Shown here piece by piece: positions 1 through 6,316 of a stretch of 11,881 nt of DNA. Location of the stretch: contig JAUWZC010000051.1 in assembly GCA_030615565.1 (NCBI GenBank), positions 1 through 11,881 of the forward strand. Reading direction: 5' to 3'. Source of the DNA: Desulfobacteraceae bacterium. GTDB taxonomy: Bacteria > Desulfobacterota > DSM-4660 > Desulfatiglandales > B25-G16. Within the stretch, counting starts at the first letter, position 1, and each line of letters starts with the position of its first letter. Under the pieces are notes generated by a model. The model made no database searches, was not told where the DNA came from, and worked only from the letters and a program-made list of their open reading frames with translations. The translations under genes and the position numbers were made by a program.

Positions 1-132
1 TTTTAACTCTTTTTGGGTGCAGGGTATCCTCGAGGGAGCAATACGGGGAAACTTAGTTTCATCCGGAATGCCTGGCTGTGGGGGTGGATTGTCAAACATT
101 TTCTTTAATAAGCTCTCATTGTTTATTATCAT
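1..132 (-). CDS. N-terminal fragment of unrecognised protein (runs off window)
   Basis: The minus strand is open from an ATG at 132-130 to the window edge, giving the first 44 residues: MIINNESLLKKMFDNPPPQP, then GIPDETKFPRIAPSRIPC, then TQKELK. A textbook Shine-Dalgarno AAGGAG lies at 139-144, six bases before the ATG, so start and strand are well supported. The fragment is proline-rich around residues 16-37, with one Cys at 38, and has no signal peptide or membrane segment. I do not recognise the family. It is transcribed away from the acyl-CoA dehydrogenase at 761, with about 630 bp between the two starts, so it heads a separate unit. The function needs the sequence beyond the left edge. 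Confidence 0.72.
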   Translation of the reverse strand, partial: MIINNESLLKKMFDNPPPQPGIPDETKFPRIAPSRIPCTQKELK

Positions 133-287
133 AGGATTCTCCTTGTCTTTATCTATATCTGCAATGCCTAAAAGCTAACCAAAAACACTAACTTCTGTTT
201 GATATGAAAAGGGAAGTAGTGTTGCTCTTATTTGAGAGTTTACCAAGTGAAACACCACGTCCACAGTGCAGGGTATCTATGTTATGA

Positions 288-299
288 ACTTCATGAAGT
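288..299. promoter_or_regulatory. Perfect 12-bp palindrome, possible operator
   Basis: ACTTCATGAAGT reads the same on both strands. It lies about 156 bp upstream of the leftward gene's ATG and about 370 bp upstream of the dehydrogenase promoter. It could be a dimeric regulator site, but a lone 12-bp palindrome in AT-rich DNA may be chance. No copy was noticed elsewhere in the window. Confidence 0.25.
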
Positions 300-323
300 G
301 ATACAGAGATTTAGCAGTAATAG

Positions 324-342
324 ATTCAATTTGCGATTGAAT
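324..342. repeat. Inverted repeat, 7-bp arms, 5-bp spacer
   Basis: ATTCAAT and ATTGAAT flank TTGCG. The total length of 19 bp and the spacing fit a helix-turn-helix dimer site. It lies only 24 bp from the palindrome at 288-299, so the two could form a regulatory cluster. The A/T-rich arms make coincidence possible. Confidence 0.25.
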
Positions 343-664
343 ATATTGTCTATAGTAATTTTGTCTTGACATAAGTTCCTCTAATTTTGCTGATTAATAA
401 GGACATTCTACCAATAGTTGAAAAAAGGTCCTATTTACAGGCAATGGCCCATGTTTAGCTCCACTATATACCAAAAAGGGCGTTAAATAAAAGTTGAAGA
501 AAACGAATTTTATAAACTCTATAGTCATAAAAGCGGTTTGATGAGGGGGAGCTGGAGATAGGGCATTTCATCCGCTGCGGGAGTTATCTGCTCTACAATT
601 TTTAATATAAGCAATCAGCTGAATGTATTAACTCTAACTGCTATATCTTGCGATATTTTTTCTA

Positions 665-693
665 TTGACTCACAACCGCCTTTTCCCTATATT
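665..693 (+). promoter_or_regulatory. Sigma-70-type promoter of the acyl-CoA dehydrogenase
   Basis: The -35 box TTGACT (665-670) and -10 box TATATT (688-693) each match consensus at five of six bases and are separated by exactly 17 bp. Transcription would start near 700, leaving a leader of about 60 nt before the ATG at 761. This is one of the two best promoters in the window. Confidence 0.6.
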
Positions 694-713
694 TCCCTCA
701 CACAAAAGGGAAA
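682..713 (+). promoter_or_regulatory. TTTCCCT repeats overlapping promoter, possible operator
   Basis: TTTCCCT occurs at 682-688 and again at 692-698, exactly 10 bp (one helical turn) apart. Its inverted complement AGGGAAA follows at 707-713. The repeats straddle the -10 box and the predicted start site, where a repressor would block transcription. The outer pair (692-698 with 707-713) could also form a 7-bp hairpin with an 8-nt loop at the start of the mRNA. No regulator gene is visible nearby, so the role is inferred from position and symmetry only. Confidence 0.35.
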
Positions 714-760
714 TCTATCACTTTTAAAAAAATAGACAACAATAGAATGAGAGAAAAGAA

Positions 761-1906
761 ATGGATTTTGAACTGAGCAAGGAGCAGAAGGATATAGTGA
801 AGGCAGCCAAAGAGTTCGCTGAAGGTGAGTTTCCTGATAGGGCGGAAGAGTTTGACAGGGATGAGTCCTTTGATGAGGCGATCTTCAAGAAGGCAGCTGA
901 ATTAGGTTTTGCAGGCGTATTAATTAAAGAGGAATATGGAGGACCAGAGATGGGTATTTTTGAGTCATGCTTAATAAGAGAAGAGTTTACCGTTGTTGAT
1001 CCGGGTATAGCTGAAGCAATTTTGGGTCCATCTTTTGGAGCGGAAGTAGTACAGGCTTTTGGCTCAGAGGAGCAAAAAAAGAGATATCTTCCTCCCCTGG
1101 TAACAGGTGAGGCAATTATGGGTACTGCATTGACAGAGCCGGATGCCGGATCTGATCTAGCTGGCGCTACATCTACAACGGCCGTAACAGAAGGAGATGA
1201 ATATATAATCAATGGCTCAAAGATGCTTATTACAAATGGAGATCGGGCAAATTATCTCCTTTGTTTTGTTGTAACTAATCCGGATAATCCTGACAGACAC
1301 CTGCGGCATAGCATGATTATGGTGGAAACCGATCGAGAAGGATTTGAGGCAAGTCATTTAACCGGGAAGCTTGGTATTCGGGCCTCTGATACAGCAGAAC
1401 TTTCTTTCAATAACGTAAGGGTTCCATGTGACAATCTTATAGGAAAAATAGGAAATGGTTTTATTGAGGCTATGTATCTCTTTAATTTTAACAGGATTGT
1501 TGTGGCTGCCCAGGCAGTTGGAATAGCCCGCTCTGCCTTGGAGGAAAGCATAAAGCATGTGAAAAAGAGGTTTGCCTTTGGTGCCCCTCTGTCCTCTTTC
1601 CAGGCTATCCAGTTCAAGATTGCAGATATGTTTACCTGGATACAGGCAGGCAGAAACCTGGTCTATGAAGCAGCCTGGAGAGTGGATCAGGGCACTATTG
1701 ACCGCAAGCTTATTGCTGCTGCAAAATCATTTTGTGGCCAGATGGCAGTTAAATGTGCTGATATGGCCCTTCAGATGCACGGAGGTTACGGTTATCTGGC
1801 TGAATATAAGGTCCAGAGGCTTTACAGGGACGCCAAAATTACAGAGCTTTATGAGGGGACAACAGAGATCGAAAAGATCATAATGGCCAGAAATTTGCTA
1901 AAATGA
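761..1906 (+). CDS. Acyl-CoA dehydrogenase (FAD-dependent)
   Basis: A cytoplasmic flavoenzyme of 381 residues, the usual length of the family, that oxidises an acyl-CoA to the 2,3-enoyl-CoA and passes electrons to ETF. The three domains are in order: an N-terminal helical domain (about 1-115), the mid beta domain opening with LTEPDAGSD (124-132), and a C-terminal helical domain (about 235-381). The last contains RFAFGAPLSSFQ (270-281) and GGYGYLAEYKVQRLYRDA (341-358). The catalytic base is most likely Glu365 in YEGT, the position used by medium- and short-chain enzymes. The start at 761 has only a weak ribosome site (GAGAG, 750-754), but the residues from MDFELSKEQ onward match family N-termini. 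It stands alone on the plus strand behind its own promoter and faces the thiolase/DUF35 pair tail to tail. The exact acyl substrate cannot be read from sequence; a BbsG-like role on a substituted succinyl-CoA is one possibility. Confidence 0.93.
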   Translation: MDFELSKEQKDIVKAAKEFAEGEFPDRAEEFDRDESFDEAIFKKAAELGFAGVLIKEEYGGPEMGIFESCLIREEFTVVDPGIAEAILGPSFGAEVVQAFGSEEQKKRYLPPLVTGEAIMGTALTEPDAGSDLAGATSTTAVTEGDEYIINGSKMLITNGDRANYLLCFVVTNPDNPDRHLRHSMIMVETDREGFEASHLTGKLGIRASDTAELSFNNVRVPCDNLIGKIGNGFIEAMYLFNFNRIVVAAQAVGIARSALEESIKHVKKRFAFGAPLSSFQAIQFKIADMFTWIQAGRNLVYEAAWRVDQGTIDRKLIAAAKSFCGQMAVKCADMALQMHGGYGYLAEYKVQRLYRDAKITELYEGTTEIEKIIMARNLLK

Positions 1907-2014
1907 AAGGTATTGTTTCTTGCGGTGATTATTTGCCTCTGAAGTAGCGCCGCTGGGAGACAAAGTGGAAAATGGAGACAAAACCTCGATTTGTAGCATT
2001 GGAATAAATAAGCT

Positions 2015-2503
2015 CTACTTAACCGGCTCAAAAGCAAAGAAGACCCTATCCACCATTATGCTTTCCTTTCCCTTGTCCATGGGATGACTTGGCACGTCGA
2101 AAACGGCTAACTGCACTTCATCACCTTCCTTGACCTGTCCCACCTCGCAGTTTATCAGCCGACTTAGAACATGCTTTACCGGGCTGCCATCAGGAAACTC
2201 AATCCAGGCGTCAATCAAGGGGGGAGTAAAGCAAATGGGAATGCCTCGCCATTTTTCAGCGATCGTTACGACTTTTCCCCTGGTGGGGAGATCTATCCAT
2301 TCAAGCTTCTCGGAGTAGCACTCTGGACAGATCACACGTGGAGGATAGGAAACTTTCCCGCATCCTTTACACTTGGTTGTTGTAAATCTCCCCTCCTTAA
2401 GGTTATTATAGAATGTATATATTCTATTAAATTCTTTACATTCAACAGGAAACATATCCAAAATATTAGAATATCTACCCTCTAAAATCGGTACTCCTTT
2501 CAT
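2015..2503 (-). CDS. DUF35 (zinc-ribbon + OB-fold) thiolase partner protein
   Basis: A 162-residue protein with the DUF35 layout. An N-terminal helix (about 22-38) leads into a rubredoxin-like zinc ribbon with Cys45, Cys48, Cys59 and Cys62 (CKGC and CPEC). An OB-fold follows (about 70-155), including RGKVVTIAEKWRG and FPDGSPV. DUF35 proteins bind to SCP-x-type thiolases and help position CoA substrates. Known cases are the archaeal acetoacetyl-CoA thiolase/HMG-CoA synthase complex and BbsA, partner of BbsB in anaerobic toluene degradation. The gene starts 12 bp after the thiolase. Its ribosome site AAGGGG (2511-2516) touches the thiolase stop codon, so translation is probably coupled, as expected for two subunits of one enzyme. 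It is complete and all four zinc ligands are present. Confidence 0.9.
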   Translation of the reverse strand: MKGVPILEGRYSNILDMFPVECKEFNRIYTFYNNLKEGRFTTTKCKGCGKVSYPPRVICPECYSEKLEWIDLPTRGKVVTIAEKWRGIPICFTPPLIDAWIEFPDGSPVKHVLSRLINCEVGQVKEGDEVQLAVFDVPSHPMDKGKESIMVDRVFFAFEPVK

Positions 2504-2515
2504 AATCCTTCCCCT

Positions 2516-3703
2516 TTATTTCTTTGGCTCTCTGCCATAGGTAACAATTGTATGCTCTACATTAACACCGCTCAGGTTATGGGTAAGGCCAAATCGGGCC
2601 CCCTTAACCTGGTTCGCGGCCCTGCCTTGGAGCTGTTTAACAACCTCTATACCCTGGCGAATTCCAGTTGCCCCAAGGGGATGCCCACAGGAAAGAAGGC
2701 CCCCATCCGTATTGACGGGAATCTTGCCATCAAGGTTGGTCTGCCCAGAAGCCATAAAGGGTCCGCCTTCCCCCTTTTTACAAAAGCCCAGCTCCTCTAA
2801 TTCTATGATCTGGGAAATGCTGAAACAATCATGTACCTGGGCGACATCGATATCCTCTGGACTCAGTTTGGCCCTCTCAAAGGCCTTTTCGGCAGCCAGC
2901 TTCATATGTGGCCAGTCTCCTAAGTGCTTCCCAGGCCAGTTAGCAGTTACGCTGTGAAGTGAGACCTGTGCCCCGCCACGTAAGTATACGAGCGGTCGAC
3001 CGGAAAGGTCCTTTGCCCTTTCCTCACTGGCGATAATAATTGCTGCCGCGCCGTCAGTTAGGGGACAACAGTCAAACAGCCCTAAAGGTGCGGCGATTTC
3101 CTTCGCCTCGATCACTTCCTCTATGGTCAATTCATTCTGGAAATGGCCTTTTGGATTATTGAAACCATATTTATAGTTCGCTACTGACACTGCTGCCAGT
3201 TGTTCCCTTGTTGTTCCATAATGTTTCATATGGTCTTTGGCCTGCATGGCAAACCAAAGAGGCGGAGGCCCGATACCCTGGGGGGCATCCCAGTCATGAT
3301 CTGAGGCGGCAATCTCACCATACTGGATTTGCCACCTCTCCGGTGTATAGAGCTTTTCGGAGCCAAGCACCATAACCACTTCAGCCATCCCACTCTGTAC
3401 AAGCCCTTGGGCAAGAAGAATTCCTGAACTTCCACCAGCGCAAAGAACATCAACCCTGGTGCAGATGGATGTGGGTTTTAATCCAACCCTTTCAGCCACA
3501 ACAGGAGCGGGATTAACCTGGCACGAGTTCCTTCCGACATAGGTAGAGGCAAAGAGCAAGCCATCAATATCTCTTGGCTTAAGATCCGGAAGGTCATCCA
3601 AACATGCCTTCGATGCCTCTTGGACCATGTCTATGTAACTCGCCTCTCTGACTCCAAATTTACATTGACCTCCTGCAATCACGCACGCATTCACTTTGCT
3701 CAT
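2516..3703 (-). CDS. SCP-x-type thiolase (acyl-CoA C-acyltransferase)
   Basis: A 395-residue thiolase-superfamily enzyme of the SCP-x/lipid-transfer type. It should cleave a 3-oxoacyl-CoA with CoA as the last step of a beta-oxidation round. The nucleophile is Cys88 in VLCAGGSSG. The second active-site signature is His291 in VHDCFS, where SCP-x thiolases carry HDxF/HDCF. The third is His341 in CGHPLGATG (339-347). The insert around 120-160 (YTPERWQ to WFAMQAKDHM) is typical of this subgroup. The ATG at 3703 follows AGGGGG (3714-3719). The gene is first of a two-gene unit with DUF35, the arrangement of BbsB/BbsA and of many anaerobic beta-oxidation clusters, so the two should act as a heteromer. 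It could work degradatively or, less likely here, biosynthetically. It is read away from the enoyl-CoA hydratases across a 758-bp divergent region. Confidence 0.9.
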   Translation of the reverse strand: MSKVNACVIAGGQCKFGVREASYIDMVQEASKACLDDLPDLKPRDIDGLLFASTYVGRNSCQVNPAPVVAERVGLKPTSICTRVDVLCAGGSSGILLAQGLVQSGMAEVVMVLGSEKLYTPERWQIQYGEIAASDHDWDAPQGIGPPPLWFAMQAKDHMKHYGTTREQLAAVSVANYKYGFNNPKGHFQNELTIEEVIEAKEIAAPLGLFDCCPLTDGAAAIIIASEERAKDLSGRPLVYLRGGAQVSLHSVTANWPGKHLGDWPHMKLAAEKAFERAKLSPEDIDVAQVHDCFSISQIIELEELGFCKKGEGGPFMASGQTNLDGKIPVNTDGGLLSCGHPLGATGIRQGIEVVKQLQGRAANQVKGARFGLTHNLSGVNVEHTIVTYGREPKK

Positions 3704-3856
3704 TTCTTTTTAACCCCCTGTACGTATTCAACTAAAAAAAAATTCTATATTAAAATCAACCCTTACCATCTAACACGTTTTAATCGTTATAACATGAAAT
3801 ACTCGACTGATGCATCAAAATGAAAGAATATCCCAAAAAGAAACTAATGATTTGGC

Positions 3857-3890
3857 GGCAGATCTATTGATCTGCCTTAACTTTTTAAAG
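3857..3890 (+). terminator. Hairpin followed by T-rich tract, terminator-like
   Basis: GGCAGATC (3857-3864) and GATCTGCC (3869-3876) form a perfect 8-bp stem with a TATT loop. On the plus strand TTAACTTTTT follows, weakly like an intrinsic terminator. No certain plus-strand gene ends just upstream, so it could instead be a regulator site for the divergent region or the relic of a former gene end. Confidence 0.3.
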
Positions 3891-4038
3891 GTTTCTATCA
3901 AGATCAGGGTAAGCTGTCAAATTTTTTTGAAATATTTCAGTAACAATGGGGATGCTATTCGCGATCTTGATATACTTGAATCCGCTCTAAGTCATATCAC
4001 TGCGGTTCCTTTTGGCAAATCATATAAGTAGAAAGATA

Positions 4039-4170
4039 TCAGAATAAATGGCTGAGATAATATCCCAACTTAGATCCATTGCCATGGCTCGGGAAATCTA
4101 TTAAGGCAGCAACGGCATTAATACTGCCCTCGTCAAAAACGTGATTTATGCCCTGTAAGACCGAATTCAT
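4039..4170 (-). CDS. Doubtful 43-residue ORF
   Basis: A minus-strand frame starts at ATG 4170 and encodes 43 residues, beginning MNSVLQGINHVFDEGSINAV. AGGA lies five bases upstream of the ATG. I do not recognise it. There is no membrane segment or metal motif. The composition (HVFDEG, FPSHGNGSKLG) looks like ordinary soluble protein rather than random AT-rich translation, so it may be a small gene or the stump of a larger degraded one. Confidence 0.2.
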   Translation of the reverse strand: MNSVLQGINHVFDEGSINAVAALIDFPSHGNGSKLGYYLSHLF

Positions 4171-4349
4171 TTTTTCCTGTTAATATTCTCAATAATCAAG
4201 GTATCAAAAAAAAATTACACATATTTGAAGATAAAGTTTGATGGGCAGCTGAATATGAGGTTAAAGGGTAGGAACTTAAGATTAAAAATTGAATGGATAG
4301 GTGTGTATGGACATATCCTTTGGCAGACTTTTTAGATGCCTCGAATGAG

Positions 4350-4368
4350 TTAACTTAGAAAAAGTTAA
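4350..4368. promoter_or_regulatory. Inverted repeat upstream of hydratase promoter
   Basis: TTAACTT and AAGTTAA flank AGAAA as perfect 7-bp arms. The repeat ends 25 bp before the -35 box at 4394, an activator-like position. Its sequence is unrelated to the operator at 4417-4438, so a second regulator would be implied. The arms are AT-rich and chance cannot be excluded. Confidence 0.3.
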
Positions 4369-4393
4369 GAGATCTATTTAAAAACATATTTTC

Positions 4394-4420
4394 TTGACAA
4401 ATAAATTATTTTAATATAAA
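4394..4420 (+). promoter_or_regulatory. Promoter of the enoyl-CoA hydratase pair
   Basis: A perfect -35 TTGACA lies at 4394-4399 and a -10 TATAAA at 4415-4420 (five of six). The 15-bp spacer is two short of ideal, which suits a tightly regulated promoter. The start site would fall near 4427, inside the palindromic operator that begins at 4417. The leader to the ATG at 4462 is about 35 nt. Confidence 0.55.
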
Positions 4421-4438
4421 AACGAACATTCGTTTTTA
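4417..4438. promoter_or_regulatory. 22-bp palindromic operator, TetR-family type
   Basis: The left arm TAAAAACGAA and its exact complement on the right are separated only by CA, giving ten perfectly paired bases per half. The core ACGAA-CA-TTCGT resembles sites bound by TetR-family repressors that control acyl-CoA genes and respond to CoA thioesters. It overlaps the end of the -10 box and the predicted transcription start, the classic repressor position. No TetR gene is present in this window, so the regulator must be encoded elsewhere. Confidence 0.6.
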
Positions 4439-4461
4439 ATCACAGGAGATGGTAATTTATT

Positions 4462-5229
4462 ATGGCTAAAAAATATAATAATCTTTTATTAGAAAAGAAT
4501 GGAGATATTTTAATTATTTCTTTGAATAGACCAGAACAATTGAATTCTCTAAATCTTGAGATAGTCACAAATTTAAAGAAGGCATTTGAGGATATCAGAT
4601 GGGATGATTCAATCAAGGTGGTGATCCTTTCAGGAAATAGCGAAAAAAGCTTTTGCGCAGGCTTAGACCTTAAGGAACGCTCCCTTATGAGTGAAGATGA
4701 AATTCTCCTTTCTCGTGAAAAGGATATAATACCTTTGTTTCATTATTTAGGTGAGTTTCCGAAACCTATTATTGGAGCGATAAATGGGGTGGCATTAGGA
4801 GGTGGGGCTGAGCTCGCTTTGATATGCGACATCCGGATCGCGGTCCCTCATGCACGTTTTGGTCAAACGGAGATCAGATGGGGAATGATCCCATCCGCGG
4901 GTGGCTGCCAGCGCCTGAGGATTATAGCGGGAATAGCTGCCGCAAAAGAATTGATCTTTACCGGCAGGATAATAGAAGCGGAAGAAGCCCACAGTCTTGG
5001 GATATACAATAAAGTTGTATCCCCGGAGAGGCTTATAAATGAGGCATTGAATTTGGGAAATGAGATTGCTCAGCATTCATCCCTTGCAATTAAACAGGCT
5101 AAGAGAGTCCTTGATTTTGGGGCTGGCATATCGGCTTTATTGACCTTTGATTTTGAGGCCTCAAAGGAATGCTTCTATAAAGGTCAAGCAATGAATGGCC
5201 ATAAGTCATTTAAAGCTAAAAAACCTTAA
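4462..5229 (+). CDS. Enoyl-CoA hydratase/isomerase (crotonase family), first of tandem pair
   Basis: A 255-residue crotonase-fold protein of normal length, predicted to add water to a 2,3-enoyl-CoA. The oxyanion-hole segments are FCAGLDL (64-70) and NGVALGGGAEL (108-118). Both catalytic acids of true hydratases are present: Glu117 in GGGAEL (rat Glu144) and Glu137 in GQTEIRWGMIPSAGG (rat Glu164). This favours hydration over isomerase-only or hydrolase activity. The start follows AGGAGA (4444-4449), with a longish 12-base spacer. The first 30 or so codons are noticeably more AT-rich than the rest. It is first of a two-gene unit behind the operator at 4417. C-terminal residues KSFKAKKP replace the KR.P.F ending seen in its partner. 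Confidence 0.9.
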   Translation: MAKKYNNLLLEKNGDILIISLNRPEQLNSLNLEIVTNLKKAFEDIRWDDSIKVVILSGNSEKSFCAGLDLKERSLMSEDEILLSREKDIIPLFHYLGEFPKPIIGAINGVALGGGAELALICDIRIAVPHARFGQTEIRWGMIPSAGGCQRLRIIAGIAAAKELIFTGRIIEAEEAHSLGIYNKVVSPERLINEALNLGNEIAQHSSLAIKQAKRVLDFGAGISALLTFDFEASKECFYKGQAMNGHKSFKAKKP

Positions 5230-5245
5230 TTCAGATCTAACAACT

Positions 5246-5254
5246 AAAGGGAGG
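5246..5254 (+). promoter_or_regulatory. Ribosome binding site deciding the start at 5261
   Basis: AAAGGGAGG is close to the full anti-Shine-Dalgarno complement and is six bases from ATG 5261. It rules against the longer frame beginning at 5195. Confidence 0.8.
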
Positions 5255-5260
5255 TTTAAA

Positions 5261-6043
5261 ATGGAATTTAAAAATCTGATATATGAGATAAAGGATAGGA
5301 TAGGGGTTTTGACATTGAATCGCCCTAAGCTTTTGAATGCACTCAATCATGAGACACTCTTTGAAATGAATACTCTTCTGAGGCAGATCAAGGAAGAGCA
5401 TAACGTAGGTGTTCTCATTATGACAGGTTCTGGTGAGAAGGCGTTTATAGCTGGTGCGGATATTTCTGAGATTGAAGCCATGGGGCTGGCTGATTCATTC
5501 GAATTTTCGAGATATGGCCAGACTGTTACTTGTGAACTTGAAACATTGGGGATTCCTACAATAGCGTCAGTAAACGGCCTCGCCCTGGGAGGAGGATTTG
5601 AATTTGCCCTTGCCTGTAATTTGAGGATTGCGGCAGAGAATGCAAGGTTTGGATTTCCAGAGCCTGGCCTTGGTGTTATTCCAGGATTTGGAGGCACCCA
5701 GAGATTGCCCAGGATCATCGGCAAGGGTCGTGCCCTCTATTACCTTCTAACAGGAGAAATGATAGATGCATCAAAGGCACTGGATATGGGATTAGTGTGT
5801 GACGTGGCCCCAGGTGATCAACTTTTTGATAGATCTATAAAGCTGGCTCAAAAGATCTTGACGAAGTCCCCATTGGCAATAAAGTTTGCCATTTCTGCAA
5901 TTCACTTCGGTATGGAATCACATATAAATACTGGGATGATGCTGGAGACCGCCCTTATGAATTTGTCAGTGGTCAGTGAGGATAAGAAGGAGGGGATTGC
6001 CGCCTTCAAGGAGAAGCGGACTCCTGTATTCCAAGGGAAATAA
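5261..6043 (+). CDS. Enoyl-CoA hydratase (crotonase family), second of tandem pair
   Basis: 260 residues, cytoplasmic, of canonical crotonase form. The oxyanion-hole segments are FIAGADI (62-68) and NGLALGGGFEF (105-115). The catalytic acids are Glu114 (GGGFEF) and Glu134 (FPEPGLGVIPGFGGTQRL). The C-terminus SEDKKEGIAAFKEKRTPVF is the standard hydratase ending. I chose the ATG at 5261 because AAAGGGAGG (5246-5254) is a strong ribosome site six bases ahead. The frame is open upstream to 5195, but that extension overlaps the previous gene and has no family similarity. The gap to the first hydratase is 31 bp, so they are cotranscribed. The pair is clearly diverged, suggesting different substrates or successive steps rather than redundancy. 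Confidence 0.92.
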   Translation: MEFKNLIYEIKDRIGVLTLNRPKLLNALNHETLFEMNTLLRQIKEEHNVGVLIMTGSGEKAFIAGADISEIEAMGLADSFEFSRYGQTVTCELETLGIPTIASVNGLALGGGFEFALACNLRIAAENARFGFPEPGLGVIPGFGGTQRLPRIIGKGRALYYLLTGEMIDASKALDMGLVCDVAPGDQLFDRSIKLAQKILTKSPLAIKFAISAIHFGMESHINTGMMLETALMNLSVVSEDKKEGIAAFKEKRTPVFQGK

Positions 6044-6103
6044 GTTAAGTGATAGAGCTTTGTTTCCGATGAACGGAGAGTAGAAAAAAGAAGGTTGTGT
6101 ATT

Positions 6104-6223
6104 ATGGGTATACATAGTGTCCATGATATTGTGGTAAATGAGGTCAGATCAAATTTATTGGGAGACAAATTTTTAGGCACAGACCAGAGCTCTAAGATAT
6201 TTTTTGCTCATGATAGGGAATAA
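6104..6223 (+). CDS. Possible 39-residue small protein
   Basis: An ATG at 6104 opens a 39-codon frame ending TAA at 6221-6223, starting MGIHSVHDIVVNEVRSNLLG. AGAAGG lies about nine bases upstream, a reasonable ribosome site. It sits 60 bp after the second hydratase on the same strand, so it could be the last gene of that unit. The protein is short, soluble and without cysteines or a membrane segment. I do not recognise it. It may equally be the truncated start of a lost gene. Confidence 0.28.
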   Translation: MGIHSVHDIVVNEVRSNLLGDKFLGTDQSSKIFFAHDRE

Positions 6224-6249
6224 TAGAGGACATGGAAGCAAATAAATCC

Positions 6250-6303
6250 CCCTGACCTTAGCTTTCATTTTAAAGCTGCATATTGCATTTATTCCGGTCA
6301 GGG
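6250..6303. terminator. Long hairpin between convergent units, possible bidirectional terminator
   Basis: CCCTGACC (6250-6257) pairs perfectly with GGTCAGGG (6296-6303). Inside lies a second stem, AGCTTT (6260-6265) with AAAGCT (6272-6277), followed by a small TGCA-TAT-TGCA repeat (6277-6287). It lies just past the stop of the leftward molybdopterin gene and beyond the rightward hydratases, where a two-way transcription stop belongs. The T tracts on either side are weak (ATTTATTT leftward, ATTTTATG rightward), so efficient intrinsic termination is uncertain. Confidence 0.4.
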
Positions 6304-6316
6304 AGATACTAAGATT

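Larger units (their letters stand above)
145..664. other. Gene-free AT-rich divergent intergenic region
   Basis: About 520 bp between the leftward gene fragment and the acyl-CoA dehydrogenase promoter has no convincing reading frame on either strand. It holds a perfect 12-bp palindrome (288-299) and a 7-bp-arm inverted repeat (324-342), listed separately. A TTGACA at 366-371 lacks a properly spaced -10. A loose AGCGG/CCGCT pairing spans roughly 532-577. I see no tRNA, riboswitch or insertion-sequence end. The region is longer than expected for a simple promoter. It could be a regulatory region or the remains of a lost gene. Confidence 0.5.
3704..4393. other. Divergent intergenic region without convincing genes
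   Basis: About 690 bp lies between the leftward thiolase start and the rightward hydratase promoter. A 73-codon frame at 3810-4031 (+) has no ribosome site and no recognisable protein. A 43-codon minus-strand frame at 4039-4170 is listed separately. A strong hairpin (3857-3876) and an inverted repeat (4350-4368) are listed separately. The GTTATAAC palindrome at 3786-3793 lies near where the thiolase promoter should be, but I could not find well-spaced -35/-10 boxes for it. Parts read like decayed coding sequence. A lost local regulator is possible but not shown. Confidence 0.45.

Noticed and set aside
366..371. Consensus TTGACA as a -35 box
   Set aside because: No acceptable -10 lies 15-19 bp downstream; the nearest AT-rich hexamer (393-398) is 21 bp away.
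724..1212. 162-codon minus-strand frame opposite the acyl-CoA dehydrogenase
   Set aside because: It is antisense to a well-supported gene, is Ser/Pro-rich low-complexity translation, and matches no family pattern. The same applies to the other frames lying across the thiolase, hydratases and Mo gene.
3810..4031. 73-codon plus-strand frame in the divergent intergenic region
   Set aside because: There is no ribosome site, no recognisable protein, and it contains the terminator-like hairpin at 3857-3876. It is possibly decayed sequence but not supportable as a gene.
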